Origin: Ianthella basta
Lineage: Eukaryota; Porifera; Demospongiae; Verongiida; Ianthellidae
Direction of reading: 5' to 3'
NCBI GenBank assembly: GCA_964019415.1
Contig: OZ025870.1
Span: forward strand, 10,631,955 to 10,695,954
DNA: 64,000 nt
The position numbers and the translations under genes are program-made. The notes beneath the pieces were generated by a model, which was given only the letters and a program-made list of their open reading frames with translations, did not search any database and was not told the DNA's origin. Below, piece by piece: positions 23,701-64,000 of the stretch (its first letter is position 1; each line of letters starts with the position of its first letter).

Positions 23701-23835
23701 ATGATTTAACCTAATAGTATGGCTTCATCTATATGGTGATTCTTTACAGTCATGACAGTGCCTCATTGGGCTGGTACCCTATAGTGCTTCTGTTCTGCAC
23801 GTGTGCACTCTAATATTGATATTGATATGTATTAG

Positions 23836-25747
23836 TTATAACACCTCCTTGAGGGATGTCGCTGATTCAATTCAATTCAATTCAATTATTATTAACGTGC
23901 ACCATGCCACATGGCGGCACTAGGACTCACTGTGGTCCAATGTAGCACACACAAACATAAGAAACATCATGTAAATAGTCAGTTGATGAGTTAATCAGGA
24001 TATGTGCCATAGCTAACAGGAAAAAGTGCTGTACCATTGTGACTACATCAGGAGCGGGAAAGAGATGAGAACAACACATAGAGTCTCAATTAAAACTTGC
24101 CAAACCGAGCATACCACATTGACATAATAGTGGACAAAATGTTATAGTTTCTACAAGCAAGGGACAATAGGTGAGCTGTGCCTTCTGCGTCTTCTGTGTG
24201 TGATCGGACTTCAGGCAACAATGGCTGTCGAAGACTGTTCCACGCTGGACATCTCAGAAGCCAATGCATCACATCTTCCACTTCATTACTGGTACACTCC
24301 TTGCACAGCCTATCCTCTCTCTTCACTCCCTGCCACCTGCCTGTCTCCACCTGAAAAGCTGCTGTGCCTCCCCTTAGCTTCAGCAAAACCCTCCTCTCCC
24401 ACTTTGCGTTCACATCTGCACAAGAAGACTCCTCACCACACTCGACAGCCCTCCTCAGCATTGACAACTTCGGTTTCATCTCTAAATCCTTGCTCCATTC
24501 TGCCTTCACTCTCCTCCATGCAACACTCTCTAGCATTCCTTTCAACTCCGTCTCTGACATGTTCTGTACCTGCTCAGCACCCACCTCCTGCCAACCAAAT
24601 TCCTACAACAACTCAGCATCTTCTGCATCCAACTGCCCTTGCCATATTTTACTGCCTCCACTGCCACTCTCCTCAGTATTCTCCCTTCATACACTTTGCT
24701 TGCCAGCACTTTGAACCAAAAGAGGGTGCATCGCATTCTTGCCAACCACACCATTGGCAGATCGCCCATTTCTAATAACAGTGACACTCTAGGGTGCAGG
24801 GTTCCAACACCGAAGAACATCCGACATGCCCTCAGTTGTATCTGGTCCACTGCTTCTAAGTTAATTCCAAGAGCACCCCCAAATCTCAGCTCCATATAGC
24901 ATTGAGGACTCCACCAGCGAACTCATCAGCTTCTTGAACGTCCCAATGCCTATATCTCCAACTTCTACTCTGCACCACTGAAACCAAGCCCCAAAGGCCT
25001 TCTTTCCTGCCACTACTTCATCTTGTATCATCTCCTTAAGGTCCAAGTGCTCATCTATCACACACCCCAAGTACTTGTAGCAGCTCACCATTGGAATCTC
25101 CTCACCGTCAATCATGTATCTTATCTCATTTCTCCTCACTTTCTTCTTTCTGATGTGCATGATACCACACTTGGCAACGTTAATCCTGATCCCCCAATCC
25201 TCACGCTACCGCACAAGTACATCTAGACTTTTTCTTAATCCCTCTTCGTCTGAGGCCACCAGGGTGGTGTCATCTGCAAAGAGGAGACCTGGTATGGTGT
25301 CGCCACCACACTCCACACCACAGCTATCCTCCCTCAGTCTGGACACTACACCATTAATGTAAAGGGAGAATAACAAGGGAGAGAGGACACAGCCCTGGCG
25401 AAGACCAGCATTGACCTGAAACTCCTCACTCTGTTCACCTCCCACTTTGACACGGCAGGTGGTTCCCTCATAAAGGGCCTTCAAGAAATGCAAGAACTTG
25501 CCATTTATCCCCAACCCCTCAAAGCACCTCCACAATTTCCTCCTGTCCACTTTGTCATATGCCTTAGAGAAATCTATGAATGCAACCATCATCCCATTTG
25601 CCATCTTCACCATTTCCATCTGTCCCAACAGCACCAACGTCAACACCTGGTCCCTGCACCCCCTCCGCTTCCTGAAACCTCCTGATTTATAAGCCCGAGG
25701 GGGGAGTGCTTATAAATCAGCGACATTCCGAAAAGGAGGTGTTGTAA
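23836..25747. mobile_element. Palindromic hairpin MITE split by a LINE insertion
   Basis: The left arm is 23836-23867 (TTATAACACCTCC, TTGAGGGATGTCGCTGATT) and the right part is 25683-25747 (TGATTTATAAGC, loop, GCTTATAAATCAGCGACATT, then AAGGAGGTGTTGTAA). Joining the two pieces across the LINE gives one continuous imperfect palindrome. TGATT occurs on both sides of the LINE (23863-23867, 25683-25687), as expected for a 5-bp target duplication. Confidence 0.7.
23868..25682 (-). mobile_element. 5'-truncated non-LTR retrotransposon (LINE)
   Basis: The minus strand encodes the last part of ORF2. Reverse-transcriptase blocks lie at 25206-25646: FIDFSKAYDKVDR, GLRQGCVLSPLLFSLYING and the catalytic LLFADDTTLVA. 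Further C-terminal sequence continues through 24861-25160 (KYLGCVIDEHL), 24542-24895 and 24090-24584 (LRGGTAAFQVETGRW; MHWLLRCPAW). The frame is broken by an in-frame TAG at about 25206 and by frameshifts, so it is dead. The 3' end is an (AATTG)n tail after GCACGTTAATAATAATTG. Endonuclease and ORF1 are missing (5' truncation). It lies in gene C intron 2; the clade is not determined. Confidence 0.85.
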
Positions 25748-27135
25748 GTGATTTATTTGCCGAACAAAGGGAAGCGTGGGCGAATGTTAATTGGTTTCTT
25801 GCCAAATAAAGAAAGCATTAGGGGAGCGCGGGCTAATCCAATTCATTTTTATTCATTACGAGAGCTAGCTAGCGAGGAGCCAAGCGAGTCAGGCAGAAAC
25901 GTCGGTACACCTCTGGAAACCTCTTCCTCTACGGAGGAGACGTCTTGCCCCGCTCCTGCAACGCGATCGAAGGCGCCAACAAGACTTTACTGGTGAATCG
26001 TGATCGGCGGAATGTGCGCCCGACGGCATTGGAGGCGGAGGGAGCCAAGCTGGCTCGGACGAATCTGACGGAGGGACAGCACGATGGATCGGTGATCAGC
26101 TGCGTCGGAACTGACCGTGATCTGAGACTCTATGTTCGTTCGGTAGCTAGCTAGCTACGTAGCTACGTACTTGAGATGTCTTTCCGACCGGGTCCTCTCG
26201 TGCGGAAGAATCGGCCACCCATCGACGCACAAATTTCGTCGAATCGACAGCTGTAGTACGGTAGAACGGCAGTAATCAGCTTGCTCAGTGCTTCCAATAG
26301 GATGAAGCTTAAGATTTTGTGCCCTTTTCCATGACTGAAACTACAGTGGCACCATAGATTTTCAAAACCCAACCATATTTAATGGTTGGGTAGTGTAGAG
26401 TTACTGTATACTTCATTGAACGGTTCTTGTGTTTTGATCTGAATGCATGCACTTGCATGTGAAGTGTTGCTGCTATTGATTGAATCACTCTGAACCCGAT
26501 TAGATATTTTCGTGAACCCGATTAGATAGTCTTGCTCTCCAATAAGATATAATCGCTCTCCTATAAGATATAATCGCTCTCCAATAAGATGTAATCACTG
26601 TCTGATAACAAATTGTCACCTCTCACTGCAAGTAGCACTTTTATAGTCACTCAATAAACATAGCAACCACATAGCAACGGCAAATAATGATATATAAAGC
26701 TTTACTTCCAGCAACACAAGCTGCCAAAATGCATTATTATATAATATTGGAACAGTGTGTATGTTTGAATTATGTTATTGTATATACACTGGCAGACTGA
26801 CATTATTATATGCATGTACACACACTAGACTAAGTGCATAAACACATAATAATTCATTGCTATGTAGGTAATATAAGCATGTCATATTGTGGTAAATGCA
26901 TAATTATTATAATTATACACAATATGAATTATAATTAAATCACCAGAATAAATTGATTGTGAATTTTCTTTCATTTGGCTACTTCACTGTAAACAAAGCT
27001 TGTATACCATGCAGGCCTTTAACCTTTAGAACTACTTAAAAATAACTCCTCGATCACAATTTGCAAACTTGTCTTAATCAACTCAATAACTATGTACAAC
27101 CTATATTGGTGATAACTGTACCTTCTCTTCATTAG
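25748..27135. other. Intron 2 remainder, with a 21-bp tandem repeat
   Basis: No gene is recognised. About 25750-26200 is CpG-rich and open in one forward frame (25748-25996), with no recognisable domain. At 26534-26596 three tandem units of GCTCTCCAATAAGATATAATC occur, with weaker copies on both sides. The rest (26640-27130) is very AT-rich. Confidence 0.55.
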
Positions 27136-30100
27136 TTGGAGTTCATGACTACTGAGTTGCTGAAGCGTGGAGCAAACCCCTCAGAGGTAGGCTACAATGG
27201 GGCTACACCGCTCCATCTTGTCATGAGTAAGCGCAAAGTCTGTCTGGATTTGGTGAAGAAGCTACTGAAGAAAGGTGCTGATCTGGAAGCAAAGGACGAT
27301 TGTGATTGTACTCCTCTCTTAGACGCACTCCACTTTCATGCGGCTAACTATAAAGAAATAGTTGATCTCCTTTTGATGAATGGTGCAGATGTGCTTGCTG
27401 TTGATTCAATTGGGATGACTGCCCTTCACCTAACAGCTGAGACTGATAGTGCAGACAATGCATATGTGATGAGACAACTGATTGAGAAGGGTGTTTCAGT
27501 GGATGCTCAGGACAACTCTGGCTGGACCCCACTCCATGAAGCAGCAAACAGTGGGAGTAAGGATGCAGCAGCAGTTCTCATTGAGAATGGTCAGTCCTTT
27601 AATTCTGCATGTATTGATGCTTCCAAACCTTGCATTATGATACAGAATATCATCCATCTCCTGCATGCCACACTTGAAAGGGAAATATCATGCACCGATA
27701 GTATATATCTCCTATCTGAAAGTGTATATTGTAATCTGTAGACCAATACCAAGAGTAAATCATGTCCAAATAGGAGTTTTGGGTTTGAGAAAACATGCAT
27801 GGTTTCCTTGGCAACAATGAGTATTAAATTATATACACTCACGCAGTCATTTGACATTGCTACCTACTGTATTGGTAGATGGTCATCTGGCATACTCTGA
27901 GTAATAATAATAATTATATTAAGTGGCTGTAAAGGTCTGAGTGGCTAGGTATAAACGTGATCCTTTTTGTTGGCTTGGCTACAGTGATTCTGACAGAAAG
28001 GATCATTATCATAAGTTAATCCTTAGCACCAATTGTAATTCCCACTCATGTTTTCATGGTTGCACTGTTACACATACATATATAGGAGCTACAGCCGATC
28101 TAAAGAATTACAAGGAGCAGACTCCTTTGCATTTGGCAGCCAAGCAGGGAAAGGAGGAAGTGGTCAGTTATCTTCTGGACATGAAGGCAGATTCCAGCTT
28201 TACCGATGTGGATGGAAACATTCCACTAGACCTCGCAGCCAAAGAGCAACACGAATCAGTTGTTGATCTCCTCCTGAAGCACTCAGTCTCTTCCAAGACT
28301 GAGGATGACATTAAGAAATTGTTTAGAAAGGAAATGCAGCCAAAATTGGTCCATGATGACTCTGTCAAAGAAATTATTAGAATGATGTCACCATTAAGGT
28401 ATGACCCCAGGATGAATTTGAGCTGCAGTGACTACATGTTGTTTATTCTAATTGTCCTTTCTGGTATGGGCCTTCACAGTGTGGTCAGTTTGTTCAAGTC
28501 TGAGACATGTGGTGGTGAGGGGTATAAGTTTGCAGAGTTTGTCAAAGACCCAAAACTCAAGGTGATGTACTGCTAAATATGGTAGCCTACATGTGTACTA
28601 TCTATCTAACTATCTCTCCATTTTTACCACTGCAACACATGCTATATATAGTTGTGGTGGGTAACATGCCAGAAAGGCAATCTTCAGCTAGCCATAATTA
28701 AGCTTCTTGCCCATCACATCAAAGGCCTTGCAGTAACATGTACCAGCATTCAGTGCCATTATCTGTATACTTATATGGGAAAATCGAGTGTTCAATCATT
28801 CGTAAAGCTATTCAGTTGATCAATCTCACCTTGACCCTCTAGCAATCAACCAAGGCCATCATGGACCGCTTTATGCTGGACAAGAAACATGTCTACTGTG
28901 AGATCATTGAGGCTGACATGGCAGGCATCCCTCCAGATGATCCCAAATTTAATGAAAACTGCCAGACTCTGCTTGATCTCATTATGGAAAGAAATGATGA
29001 GGTATAAGAATCACGTTCAGCAGCTGTCTATATATTTATTTCAATGCGTTTAAAAGCCTCATTATTGCTTAAACTCAAACTCATCCCTAGCTCTTCCCCC
29101 ATCCCAGGAACTAGCCCAACATCCTACCATTAGGGCTATCCTGGACTACAAGTGGAAGAAATTTGCAAGATGGCACTACATGTGAGGTTACAGATGCCGG
29201 ACAACCAACAATTGTTGTGCACTGTAATCATTGCATGGAACTCTCGCTCGCTCTCTCCCATGCAGGCGTTCGCTTGCAGTGTATGCTCTTCGTATGCTGT
29301 TCTTCACACTGGCCCTGCTCATTGCTGCTCGGCCTGACCTAGATAATCCTGGCTGCTACAGAAATGGATGGGATTACTTTAGAGGAATTTGTGAAGGAAT
29401 TTCCCTCATCTTTTTTGTTGCCAAAATTGTTGATGAGATTCAGGAGATGTTCAGGTGTGTGGCTGCACTTCCTTTACAACTGCTGTTGCATGCATATAGC
29501 TTCACATAATTATAGTTAATGTGCATGCCTTCCAACACATTATAGTAATGCAACGTCTGTACGTTCTGCAGCTTCAGAAAGAAATACTTCAAGGACTACT
29601 ACAACTACATGCAACTGCTTGCAGTGTTCCTGCCCTTCTTGATCATCCCCTTCAGAGCAGCCACCACATGGTGTGCCTCCACTGGAGACGAATACTGTGT
29701 AGACCCCACTCTCCTACCAAATGCTGCCAATTCCACTAATATCACCTTGGACATCAACCAGGCTTGCATCACTGCATCGCACATCCAATGGATAATTGCC
29801 TCACTGGGCTACATGGCCAATGCCATTCTTGTATTAGAGCTCCTTGCCGTGTTTGAGTACGTACTGCAACCACCCTTGTAGGGTATGCCAAATACCATTA
29901 CATATTTTCTTTGCAATGCACTCCTTAAATTCTGCAGGACCACTGGTGTGTATGTGAGGGTTCTCCTTAGGATTATTGTGTCAGACATGGTGAAGTTCAC
30001 AGCAATATTTCTTGTTGCTCTATACATCTTTGTTGGGTCTTTCTATCTGGCTCTGAGGGCCGGAGTGACCGTCAACATGTCAAATGGAGTCATCACATCA

Positions 30101-31720
30101 GACTTGGAGTTATTCAGTCTAGAAACCTTGTGAGCTGCACAATCTCTTGTGATATTGACTAACAGTTTGTCCCAGAGTGTTACATGTGCTGCTTTAATTT
30201 GTGCAGGTACCCCTGGAATGTGGCATTCACTGGTATTCGAATCCTGATTGAAACCGGAGGGATCTTCGATGGCCGATACTTTGCTACTAATGTTGATAGA
30301 CAATATATCGGCTACCAGTGAGTGCATGGGCATGTAGTGATATCATCTGGTTCGACGCATCCATTTGTGTGACTCCCCCTCCCCCCCTACTCCCTCCCTT
30401 CACAGATGGTTCTCTGTTGTCGTGTACCTAGCCTTCCTCTTTAGTGTCATTGTGGTTTTGCTGAACTTGCTGATTGCCCAGATGAGTGATACCTACACCA
30501 AAGTGCAGGAAAATGTGAAGCGAAGCTTTGCCATTGTAAGGGCCTCAGGTATTATCAGACTTCAGAGAGAAAATGGCTGCCATTTTGCATGAAGGTGAGG
30601 AACCAGTATTGTATTATGCATTAGTGATAGGCATGTGTATGTGCTAATGTGACCTGGATTTTGGCTTAAATGTTGCATTCAGTCATTCAGGAAGCAGTAC
30701 TACAAGATGATAACAACAGGTTAGTCATACTGTATGTGGTTGTACATGACTTAAAACAGGCCATGATGAAATTTACATTGCTCATGTATATTTCATGCAT
30801 GGTCCCATCTATACTGTATGTAGTGACTTACAACTGAATGCCTGCCCTTCAGGTGTACTCTCAACCTGGCATCCACAAGTCAATGAAATTGTCTATTGTA
30901 TATAGTTGGGACCTTTCCAAAGGCTGTAATTGTAAAACTCTAGATGTGTGGGCACAAAATGTTCTTATGATGATTTATTTTATACAAAGAGGCAGCAGCA
31001 AAGGTGCCAACCACATTAATTAGGTGACTTACCAAATTGTTGTGAATCAGATGCAGTTTATATTTCTGTGTATATATAATATTTGAATAATGTGATCACT
31101 TGCAAGTGTATCTGTTATCAACTCCTTACATCTAACAGATGAAGAACTGAAGCCGCAAGACCAGGAAGAGAGGGCTGGGCAGAGATTAGTGTGAGTTCCT
31201 CTGTATGATTATTATAGCATTGTATGATTATTCAACTTTTACTATTTATTGTGTTATGTACAGCCTAATCATAAAAATGTATATAATATTATAATATAAT
31301 GTAATACATCCTGTGGAGGGTCTGTGGCCTGATTAACATGCACTCTGTTAATGGGCCCCCTTGTGTTCTCCTTGTGTTGGGTGCAGTATGATAGATTCCA
31401 GAGTTAACCGACTTGGCAAACTTGCTGAAGTCCAGCAGCAGGAGCAGAAGAAGTTAGCTGATTTGGTGCAACAGAGATTTGACCGGCTTGAGAAAATGCT
31501 AGCTGATATCACCAGACGACTGCCACAGGATACTGATTTAGAAGAGGAAGATCCTACCCCAGAAGGGGACACAGCCAACGCAATGGACAGTCAGCCTGAT
31601 GGTGTGGCGGACCAAAGTGACACTGACAGCTGGGATATTAAATGGAGTGACACTGATGACGAGAGTGATGATGATAAAGATGCTGGGGGTGATGGGCATG
31701 CTGTCCATGTACGTGTGTAG

Positions 31721-32515
31721 GCATAATATATACATTGCTTTAGGTACTAGTGATATATAGATCTATAAAGAGGGAATAACTGCAGGAATTGAGTGTACCC
31801 TTGCTTAATGTGTGCATCAAGAATAATTGTATACAGCTCCTTCTCTTGATGATTTAATTGAGTTGTTGGACCGTGCACTGAATTGTCTGATTTACTTCAA
31901 ATCTATAATGTACTTCCATTACTGTATTCTCCCTGGCTGCAAAAGTGACTGCTAGCTACATATTATAATTATGTACTACGTTATGTTCATATTCACTTGC
32001 AGCACCAATTAAACACCTCAATGAACAACATTGCATGCAAGCAAGTAAACCAATAATGTTACTGTAGGTTCAGTAATTCCTATAATTTCCAGAATCACAG
32101 CATGGAAGCACACTTTCATCAAACTAATGCCTACACACACAATATTTGTACTATAATATTAAACCACATATATAGTTTGCATTGCATTTGTGACAGCCAT
32201 TAAAAATTTTAATTCAACTTGCGAAAACTGACATAGGGAGAACCTGAGGAGTGAGAACCAGAACTCTCCATTTTTCCTTAAACTACTATTATAATTTTAT
32301 GTAGCTGGCCCAGAGGCGATGTTTAGGTTGATCATGTGCACGCCCACAACATAATTATATATATATATAGCATGCAGATCTAGATATGCATGCTATAATT
32401 TTACGTATGTAGGTGGACACTATGGAGCTAGTGATATGTACTGCGCACCATACAGCATGCATATGCATGCAGCAAATATAAGTCACTAATGGTGCATGTG
32501 TGCATTAATTAAAAT
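31721..32515. other. Spacer after gene C
   Basis: AT-rich sequence with no recognised gene; a few short ATAT and TGCATGCA tracts only. Confidence 0.4.
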
Positions 32516-32650
32516 TAAAACAAATCTGACAATGCAGAGGACCAAAGTGACTCCAACAGCTGGGACATTCACTGGAGTGAGTGATGATGAAGATGCTAGC
32601 CTGGTGATTAGTGTGCACGCATGATCATGACTGTCTGGATCCTGACTGGT
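32516..32650 (+). pseudogene. Relic of the channel family's last exon
   Basis: The sequence ATGCAGAGGACCAAAGTGAC, then CCAACAGCTGGGACATTCACTGGAGTGAG, GATGATGAAGATGC and GACTGTCTGGATCCTGACT, matches the end of gene B exon 15 and its 3' UTR (GAAGACCAAAGTGAC, CAGCTGGGAC, GACTGTCTGGTTCCTGACT). The long motif is given in parts. The upstream coiled-coil part of the exon is gone and the frame is broken. It marks a deleted array member between genes C and D. Confidence 0.75.
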
Positions 32651-32810
32651 CAATAAAATTAATATGCACACACGTGTAGGCCTTATTACTTTATAAATAA
32701 TTCTACTGACTATGGAAGGTGATAGATCATACAGGTGGTCTGTGTACTCATATTAACACTGTACGCTTGTGAAAACTTGATGCTGTAGGATAAGTAGTTA
32801 ATTAGTTGTT

Positions 32811-32842
32811 GGAATCACTGCATAGAATTATGCAGTGATTCC
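32811..32842. repeat. 14-bp perfect hairpin, 4-nt loop
   Basis: GGAATCACTGCATA, loop GAAT, then the exact complement. It sits in the spacer downstream of the exon-15 relic. No transcript evidence; too short an arm for a typical animal pre-miRNA. Confidence 0.7.
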
Positions 32843-61000
<28,158 letters not shown>

Positions 61001-62582
61001 CTGATACCTGACTCTAGCTGGATTAGTAGTAGACTTAGTGATTAGGTTAAGGAGACTATGTACATGTGTAGGCCCTTTATATATATTATGTATATATACG
61101 GATGTAGCTATGTTATAGAGACATGTATATCAGTACACATGCAGTATGTGGAAACCCTATATATATAATTATATAGCAGACATAATTATATACTTTGACA
61201 CTTGCCAATATTCTGTGATATGCTCGATCCGGTCCGGCCTGTCACTTGTCCAAGGTATGCATATAGCAGTGCAGAAAATGAGTAGCCATTCATTGGTAGT
61301 TGATCAAACTGTCTGGATTATCGGGTGAGAATTTTACAGTGTTGTATAGGAGCACTATCAGCAATATGAATTAACATGCATATGTCTGCATTTCAAGGAA
61401 AATTCGAAGTGTATATTGCTAAAACAGGGCCGTATATTGATATAAGAGCAATCGATCATGCATGGGAACTGTAAACTGTTTGAATCCGGCCATTCATACA
61501 AATATATGATACAGATTATATGGAATAATATTATGTATAGATATACGCCATACATCATAAGAAGGCTTTCTGTTCACGTATGATGCACAGCAAACATGGT
61601 GCAAATGTGTTTATACACACAATAACACAAACTGCTGCGATGCTGACACAATGCATACAAATCATGCATGCAGCAGCTGTCGCACATGCATCGAATCGCA
61701 GTTCCACTCAACTTCTAGCCATGTTCTCACTCAATGGACCATTGGACAGCTCCTAAAAGTTAAGTAAACAAACTACAATGAAGGCATGAAACTGGCGTCA
61801 AATTCACTACAGTACACATTACCAATTCAGTACAGATAATACATTTATTTTCTATAATTATCCACTAAACCATGTTATAGATGATTGTTCTCTATAACAT
61901 CATTTGTAGCAGTTTCTTGTACAACATGTGCAAATTTGTGTATACTTTGATGCATATCTATGCAACTATCTTGTATTTGACAGTCAATTTACCCTTTAGC
62001 CAAGCAGATAATCTATCATGCAGAGTGTAATTTTGGTGGCTGTTGGCTTATAAGCTTATGTTGTGAAGCAGCAAATCTAGAGTGTGTGAATGAGGCTATA
62101 TCGTGATGTGATTTGAGACCTGCATCGATACACAGTCTCTGTATGCCTCCTAACTTGTAGCACTTCATCTTATACACACGTTAACAAAAGGGATGGCTAC
62201 CTGAAATTAATGAATGGGTGCCTAACAAACATTGCAGATAAACAGTAAGAAAGTAAGTATATTCAATGAAGGATATGCGCATACGAAGCAGGTGCATATG
62301 TGCTTAACATGTACAACAGATCGGTATGGTATTGTCAGTACTATGTAATGTATTAATCCTACCCGCGACTCCTGTACTAAAGCACATGGATAACAGAAGT
62401 ATGTGGTGGCACAGTCAGACACAGTGGAGCCCTGTGGGGAAGAAGAGCCAAGGCAACAGCAAAGTGGAGGTAAACCTGCAGTTATATCATCCACTCAATT
62501 GCACTACACACTGTCACATAAAAGAAGGTTCCACATTATGTGGATTTTGATCCGTCATTCGTACACATACAAATATTACATA
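61001..62582. other. Spacer downstream of gene D
   Basis: No gene is recognised. About 61225-61450 is a decayed fragment of the pogo/Tigger-like element (compare 47490-47710: CCTGTCACTTGTC, GGATTATYGGGTG, GCATTTCAAGG). About 61690-61780 and 61990-62130 match the spacer upstream of gene D at 33190-33290 and 33650-33800, as expected for tandem array units. Confidence 0.6.
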
Positions 62583-63267
62583 CCGTATTCGCTCTATTAG
62601 ACGCCGCGGCTACTATTTATTTCGCTAGGCAATTTGGTGCGGCGTTTATTAAACTCAGTGGGCATCCGTTGGTGAAGTCTTTGAGAAAAGCCCCTACCTC
62701 AACTGGTGCCAAGACTTACACAGCCGCTGGGAATGTGCGTGCTCCCAGCAAAGCGTTGTGCCTCCAGTGGGTGAAGGAGTGCTGGGAGGCGCTTCCAACA
62801 GAGATCGTAAAGAAGTCCTTCCGCGAGTGTGGGATTTCCGTGCACACAGACGGCACGGAAGATGGAGAAATCCACTGTCTTAAGGAAGGCGAAGTGGCTG
62901 CAGACGCCAGGAAGACAATTGAAAGAGACACTGCCGCGCTTGCCACTGCAACAGATTCGCTCGAGGAATCAGACCCCTTCGCCGATGTTGAAGAGGACGA
63001 AGAAGAGTTGGAGAACGAACTTGTTCTAGAAGACTGCTAATTTATTATACTATGCTTTCTACAATCCTTAAAATGTAGCTACTGTATACTTTTGCTTGTA
63101 TTGCTATCTCTGCTATTGCCGTCGAGCGATCCCAAGGTTGTCTACTCAAATACTAGCCGCGGCTACTAATAGAGAGCGGCTACTATTTCTTTCAGCACAT
63201 CCGAAGGTGCGGCTACTATTAGAGAGCGGCGACTAATAGAGAGCGGCGTTTAATAGAGCAAATACGA
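62583..63267 (+). mobile_element. TA-flanked pogo-like DNA transposon remnant
   Basis: Ends CCGTATTCGCTCTATTAGAC and the complement of TCGTATTTGCTCTATTAAAC lie between TA dinucleotides. Subterminal GCGGCTACTATT / AGAGAGCGGC repeats occur on both sides. It contains the C-terminal part of a pogo-type transposase. Length is about 685 bp, so it is internally deleted. Confidence 0.75.
62682..63040 (+). pseudogene. Pogo/Tigger-type transposase C-terminal fragment
   Basis: The frame ends TAA at 63040. It has PSKALCLQWVKECWEALPTE, IVKKSFRECGISVHTDGTED and a very acidic end (DVEEDEEELENELVLEDC). This matches the helical region that follows the DDE domain in pogo/Tigger transposases, where a W-x5-P-x4-KSF-x2-CGI signature is common. 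The DNA-binding and catalytic domains are absent. Confidence 0.75.
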
Positions 63268-64000
63268 TATAATATATTATCCACTTGCAATTGTGTGGTC
63301 ATTCTAAGAAAACGTATTGACAGTGACATGACAATTGGACATTCTTTCAACTACCGTGCTAATAGTGTCTATAGTCTATACAGTGAAGTAGATACAGATG
63401 CGAGCTTATGAACTGGTTCTAGATCTACCATTAAGAGGGGAGGTGGCTTGAAGTAAGCCACTGCAGAGGCATATAGATCATAGGGTAAGTCACTGGACAT
63501 TATGCCTACTAGCTTGCTACACCAGTATTGGTGTGGTAGCAAGCTCGAGGGCCAACGTCTACCACATTACCGGGCACTTTGCATGAGTTACTGGTGAAGG
63601 GGACAAATTACATCGCCTCATCTGAATTCCCGAAACAGCCCCTGGTGAACATCACTAGAGATCATCAGATAACTTCATACAAATCACAACTGTCACCCCA
63701 TGTGGCTTTCAATCCGAACCTTGATCTTTTTCTCTGATCTGATCTTCTGTCGAATGAACACATGCAGTGCGCAGCTCACATCCACAAGGCACACTCGTCC
63801 ACAAGCATCAGATAAGCACCACGTCCAGTAATCTTCACCCACAGCCTTGGCATTCCTGCCAAGAACATGACAGGGACAGAGCAGAGCTAGGACACCTAGT
63901 GATTAGGGGAAGGAAGAGTAGAGTATTTAATATATGTATGATAGACTGACATACTCACATTTAACATGCCAATTGGTTGACCATTACCAACTAAACAAGA
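63268..64000. other. No gene seen; one weak hairpin
   Basis: No coding region is recognised. An inverted repeat AGCTTGCTAC (63511-63520) / GTAGCAAGCT (63536-63545) is present. Reading frames here are short and lack recognisable domains. Confidence 0.4.

Larger units (their letters stand above)
22447..31720 (+). pseudogene. Gene C: TRP-like channel with a one-base deletion in exon 12
   Basis: Exons: 22447-22668, 22756-22899, 27136-27589, 28086-28398, 28480-28561, 28843-29001, 29108-29181, 29266-29454, 29572-29856, 29938-30129, 30207-30317, 30406-30594, 30683-30719, 31139-31190, 31387-31720. The total is 2837 nt, one short of a multiple of three. Exon 12 is 189 nt where A and B have 190. The lost base lies just after AGAGAGAAAA (about 30573), so the frame runs RENGCHFA and stops at TGA 30590-30592, giving 803 aa with all six TM segments but no exon 13-15 C-terminus. 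Everything up to S6 is intact: ankyrin motifs ATPLHLVMSK, WTPLHEAANS, QTPLHLAAKQ; pore RILIETGG; LLNLLIAQMSDTY. The downstream exons are well preserved, so this is a recent lesion, a truncated allele, or a sequencing error. Confidence 0.85.

Noticed and set aside
24200..25362. Plus-strand open frames of 80-190 codons
   Set aside because: Antisense shadows of the minus-strand LINE reverse-transcriptase protein.
32811..32842. Intrinsic transcription terminator
   Set aside because: The genome is eukaryotic; a hairpin without a U-tract in a spacer has no such role here.

Overview
The window looks like nuclear DNA from an early-branching animal, most likely a sponge. The reasons are spliced genes with GT-AG introns of about 60 bp to several kb, a tandem family of ankyrin-repeat TRP-like channels, and many nested transposons and MITEs. 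The sponge assignment is inference; the animal-type gene structure is read directly. There are no operons, prokaryotic signals or recognisable tRNA/rRNA genes.

The backbone is a head-to-tail array, all on the + strand, of one 15-exon gene family. Gene A (1-6504) lacks its 5' part. Genes B (11642-20173), C (22447-31720) and D (36831-61000) are complete in exon number. The exon order is: exons 1-2, a novel N-terminal domain; exons 3-4, about six ankyrin repeats; exons 5-7, a linker; exons 8-12, six membrane segments with a pore loop between S5 and S6; exons 12-13, a post-S6 helix; exons 14-15, a coiled coil and very acidic C-terminus. Joining the exons by hand gives open frames of 927 aa (B), 932 aa (D) and a 669-aa 3' part (A). 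Gene C is one base short in exon 12 and would stop at 803 aa, losing its C-terminus. Two relics lie between the genes: decayed exons 1-2 at about 8640-9155 and a decayed last exon at about 32520-32650. Intergenic DNA is also partly shared between array units, so the duplication unit was gene plus spacer.

The introns and spacers hold many mobile elements. They include two RecQ-helicase-carrying DNA elements with TAGTC ends and exact 9-bp target duplications (4550-5122 and 50571-51327). There are four elements with hairpin ends and no visible target duplication (12483, 16802, 42218 and 54894). TA-flanked pogo/Tigger and Tc1/mariner-like elements lie at 46053-47769, 57191-57953 and 62583-63267. 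A LINE on the minus strand is inserted in a palindromic MITE (23868-25682). A THAP plus YqaJ-nuclease transposon relic occupies gene D intron 1 (38387-41192). Fold-back MITEs, a 57-bp minisatellite (9231-10165) and long TG/CA tracts complete the picture.

The channels are probably multimeric, ligand- or stimulus-gated cation channels of the surface or an internal membrane. Family-level function (TRP-like) is well supported by the ankyrin plus six-TM layout and the post-S6 helix; the specific TRP subfamily and stimulus are not.
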